This document shows, piece after piece, positions 63,214 through 64,000 of a stretch of DNA of 64,000 nucleotides (the first letter of the stretch is position 1; each line of letters opens with the position of its first letter). The notes under the pieces were generated by a model that made no database searches, was not told the origin of the DNA, and saw only the letters and a program-made list of their open reading frames with translations. A program made the position numbers and the translations under genes. Source of the stretch: Halarcobacter bivalviorum (lineage in GTDB: Bacteria > Campylobacterota > Campylobacteria > Campylobacterales > Arcobacteraceae); contig NZ_CP031217.1 of the NCBI RefSeq assembly GCF_003346815.1, positions 992,001 through 1,056,000 on the forward strand. Direction: 5' to 3'.

Positions 63214-63262
63214 ATGTTTATATACAATACATAAAATAAAAAATTATAAAAGGAAAATATAA

Positions 63263-63973
63263 ATGTCAACAAAAAATAGTGTACTAATCTCAATTGGTTT
63301 TATAATAGGATTATCAATTATGGCATTGATTTTAAGTAAAGGTTTTATCTCATATAAAGAGTTAGACCGTACAGTTACAGTAAAAGGTTTAGCACAAGAA
63401 GAGGTTAAAGCTGATTTAGTTATTTGGCCAATAAAATTTATAAAAGCTTCAAATGATAATACAGAGCTTTATAAAGAGTTAGAAGATGACACAAAAAAGA
63501 TTTTAGAATTTTTAAAAGGTATTGGTTTTAATGATAGTGAATTAACAGTATTAGCTCCTTCCGTAAATGATAAGTTTGCACAAAGTTATGGAGGAAGTGA
63601 CAGAATTAAATTTAGATATAGTGGTTTTAATAAAGTAGTTGTATATTCTAATAATATAGATTTAGCAAGAGATGCGATGAAAAAACTTAGTAAACTTGGA
63701 AAAGAGGGAATCACTTTTTTACAAGATGATTATGATACAAGAGTTGAGTATATGTTTACAAAACTTAATGAAATTAAACCTAAAATGGTTGAAAAAGCAA
63801 CACAAAGTGCTAGAGATACAGCTCTTAAGTTTGCACAAGATTCAAGTAGTAATTTAGGAAAAATAAAAAAAGCCTCACAAGGACAATTCTCAATTAGTTC
63901 AAGAGATAAAAATACAGAGCATATTAAAAGAATTAGAGTTGTTTCAACAGTTGAGTATTATTTAGTAGATTAA
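63263..63973 (+). CDS. SIMPL-domain (DUF541) membrane-anchored protein
   Basis: An N-terminal membrane helix (about 5-27) is followed by a periplasmic SIMPL domain: RTVTVKGLAQEEVKADLVIWPIKFI, the VNDKFAQSYGGSDRIKFRYSGFNKVVVYS stretch, and the closing IRVVSTVEYYLVD. The family includes the oxidative-stress protein YggE, but the molecular function is unknown. AAAAGGA precedes the ATG. The gene is complete; the last 27 bases of the window show nothing. Confidence 0.88.
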   Translation: MSTKNSVLISIGFIIGLSIMALILSKGFISYKELDRTVTVKGLAQEEVKADLVIWPIKFIKASNDNTELYKELEDDTKKILEFLKGIGFNDSELTVLAPSVNDKFAQSYGGSDRIKFRYSGFNKVVVYSNNIDLARDAMKKLSKLGKEGITFLQDDYDTRVEYMFTKLNEIKPKMVEKATQSARDTALKFAQDSSSNLGKIKKASQGQFSISSRDKNTEHIKRIRVVSTVEYYLVD

Positions 63974-64000
63974 TTTTATTCCTGACTTTAATAGTAGATA

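Overview
The window is AT-rich and densely coded. Most likely it comes from a Campylobacterota chromosome of the Arcobacter group. This rests on the overall gene style (two-component kinases with an HQWRQPL H-box, Cache sensors, short intergenic gaps) and a tRNA-Glu(UUC) with encoded CCA. It is an inference from gene content; no marker gene such as 16S rRNA is present.

Region 1 (1-23.9 kb) is a large surface-protein export locus. A giant RTX protein, cut by the left window edge, is followed by a TPR/glycosyltransferase fusion, a type I secretion ABC exporter with a C39-like domain, an HlyD adaptor, a Cache-type periplasmic sensor with no output domain, a MotA/TolQ/ExbB-like channel, a MotB/OmpA-like partner, a TolC-like channel with a long SPOR-like extension, a degenerate GGDEF/EAL protein of LapD architecture, a lipoprotein and a Sel1-repeat protein. 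Together they suggest a c-di-GMP-gated, possibly glycosylated RTX adhesin whose export or retention is coupled to an ion-driven channel.

Region 2 (23.9-34.1 kb) is a 10.1 kb integrative, probably mobilisable element inserted in tRNA-Glu. An intact tRNA stands at the left end and a displaced tRNA 3' half, with a compensated T-stem, at the right end. It carries a tyrosine recombinase, an Xis-like HTH protein, a replication-type HTH protein behind a cluster of hairpins, an orphan TrbL/VirB6 protein, a relaxase behind a hairpin-rich oriT candidate, a PH-domain protein, a dGTPase-family enzyme, a membrane protein, a structured intergenic region and a possible PBECR-like nuclease. A nearly identical 21-nt direct repeat lies inside both ends.

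Region 3 (34.2-47.6 kb) is one nuclease/helicase operon: SbcD, SbcC, a PHP-AAA (TrlF-like) ATPase, a Cas4-like/DUF2779 nuclease, and a 1598-residue exonuclease-RecQ-UvrD fusion. Its promoter carries a paired TGTGACA motif that also stands before the island's PH/dGTPase genes, suggesting a shared regulator. The operon is followed by 563 bp of non-coding DNA with a MazF-like remnant.

Region 4 (48.2-64 kb) is ordinary chromosome: a small parvulin, two unknown small proteins, a DEDD exonuclease next to a second dGTPase, a Fur-box-preceded ABC/NnrS/TonB-receptor operon, two histidine kinase/response-regulator sets (one a REC-GGDEF-EAL protein), and a SIMPL-domain protein.

The best candidates for an undescribed system are the type I secretion locus with a built-in MotAB-like channel, and the SbcDC-TrlF-DUF2779-RecQ/UvrD operon that shares a promoter motif with the neighbouring dGTPase island.
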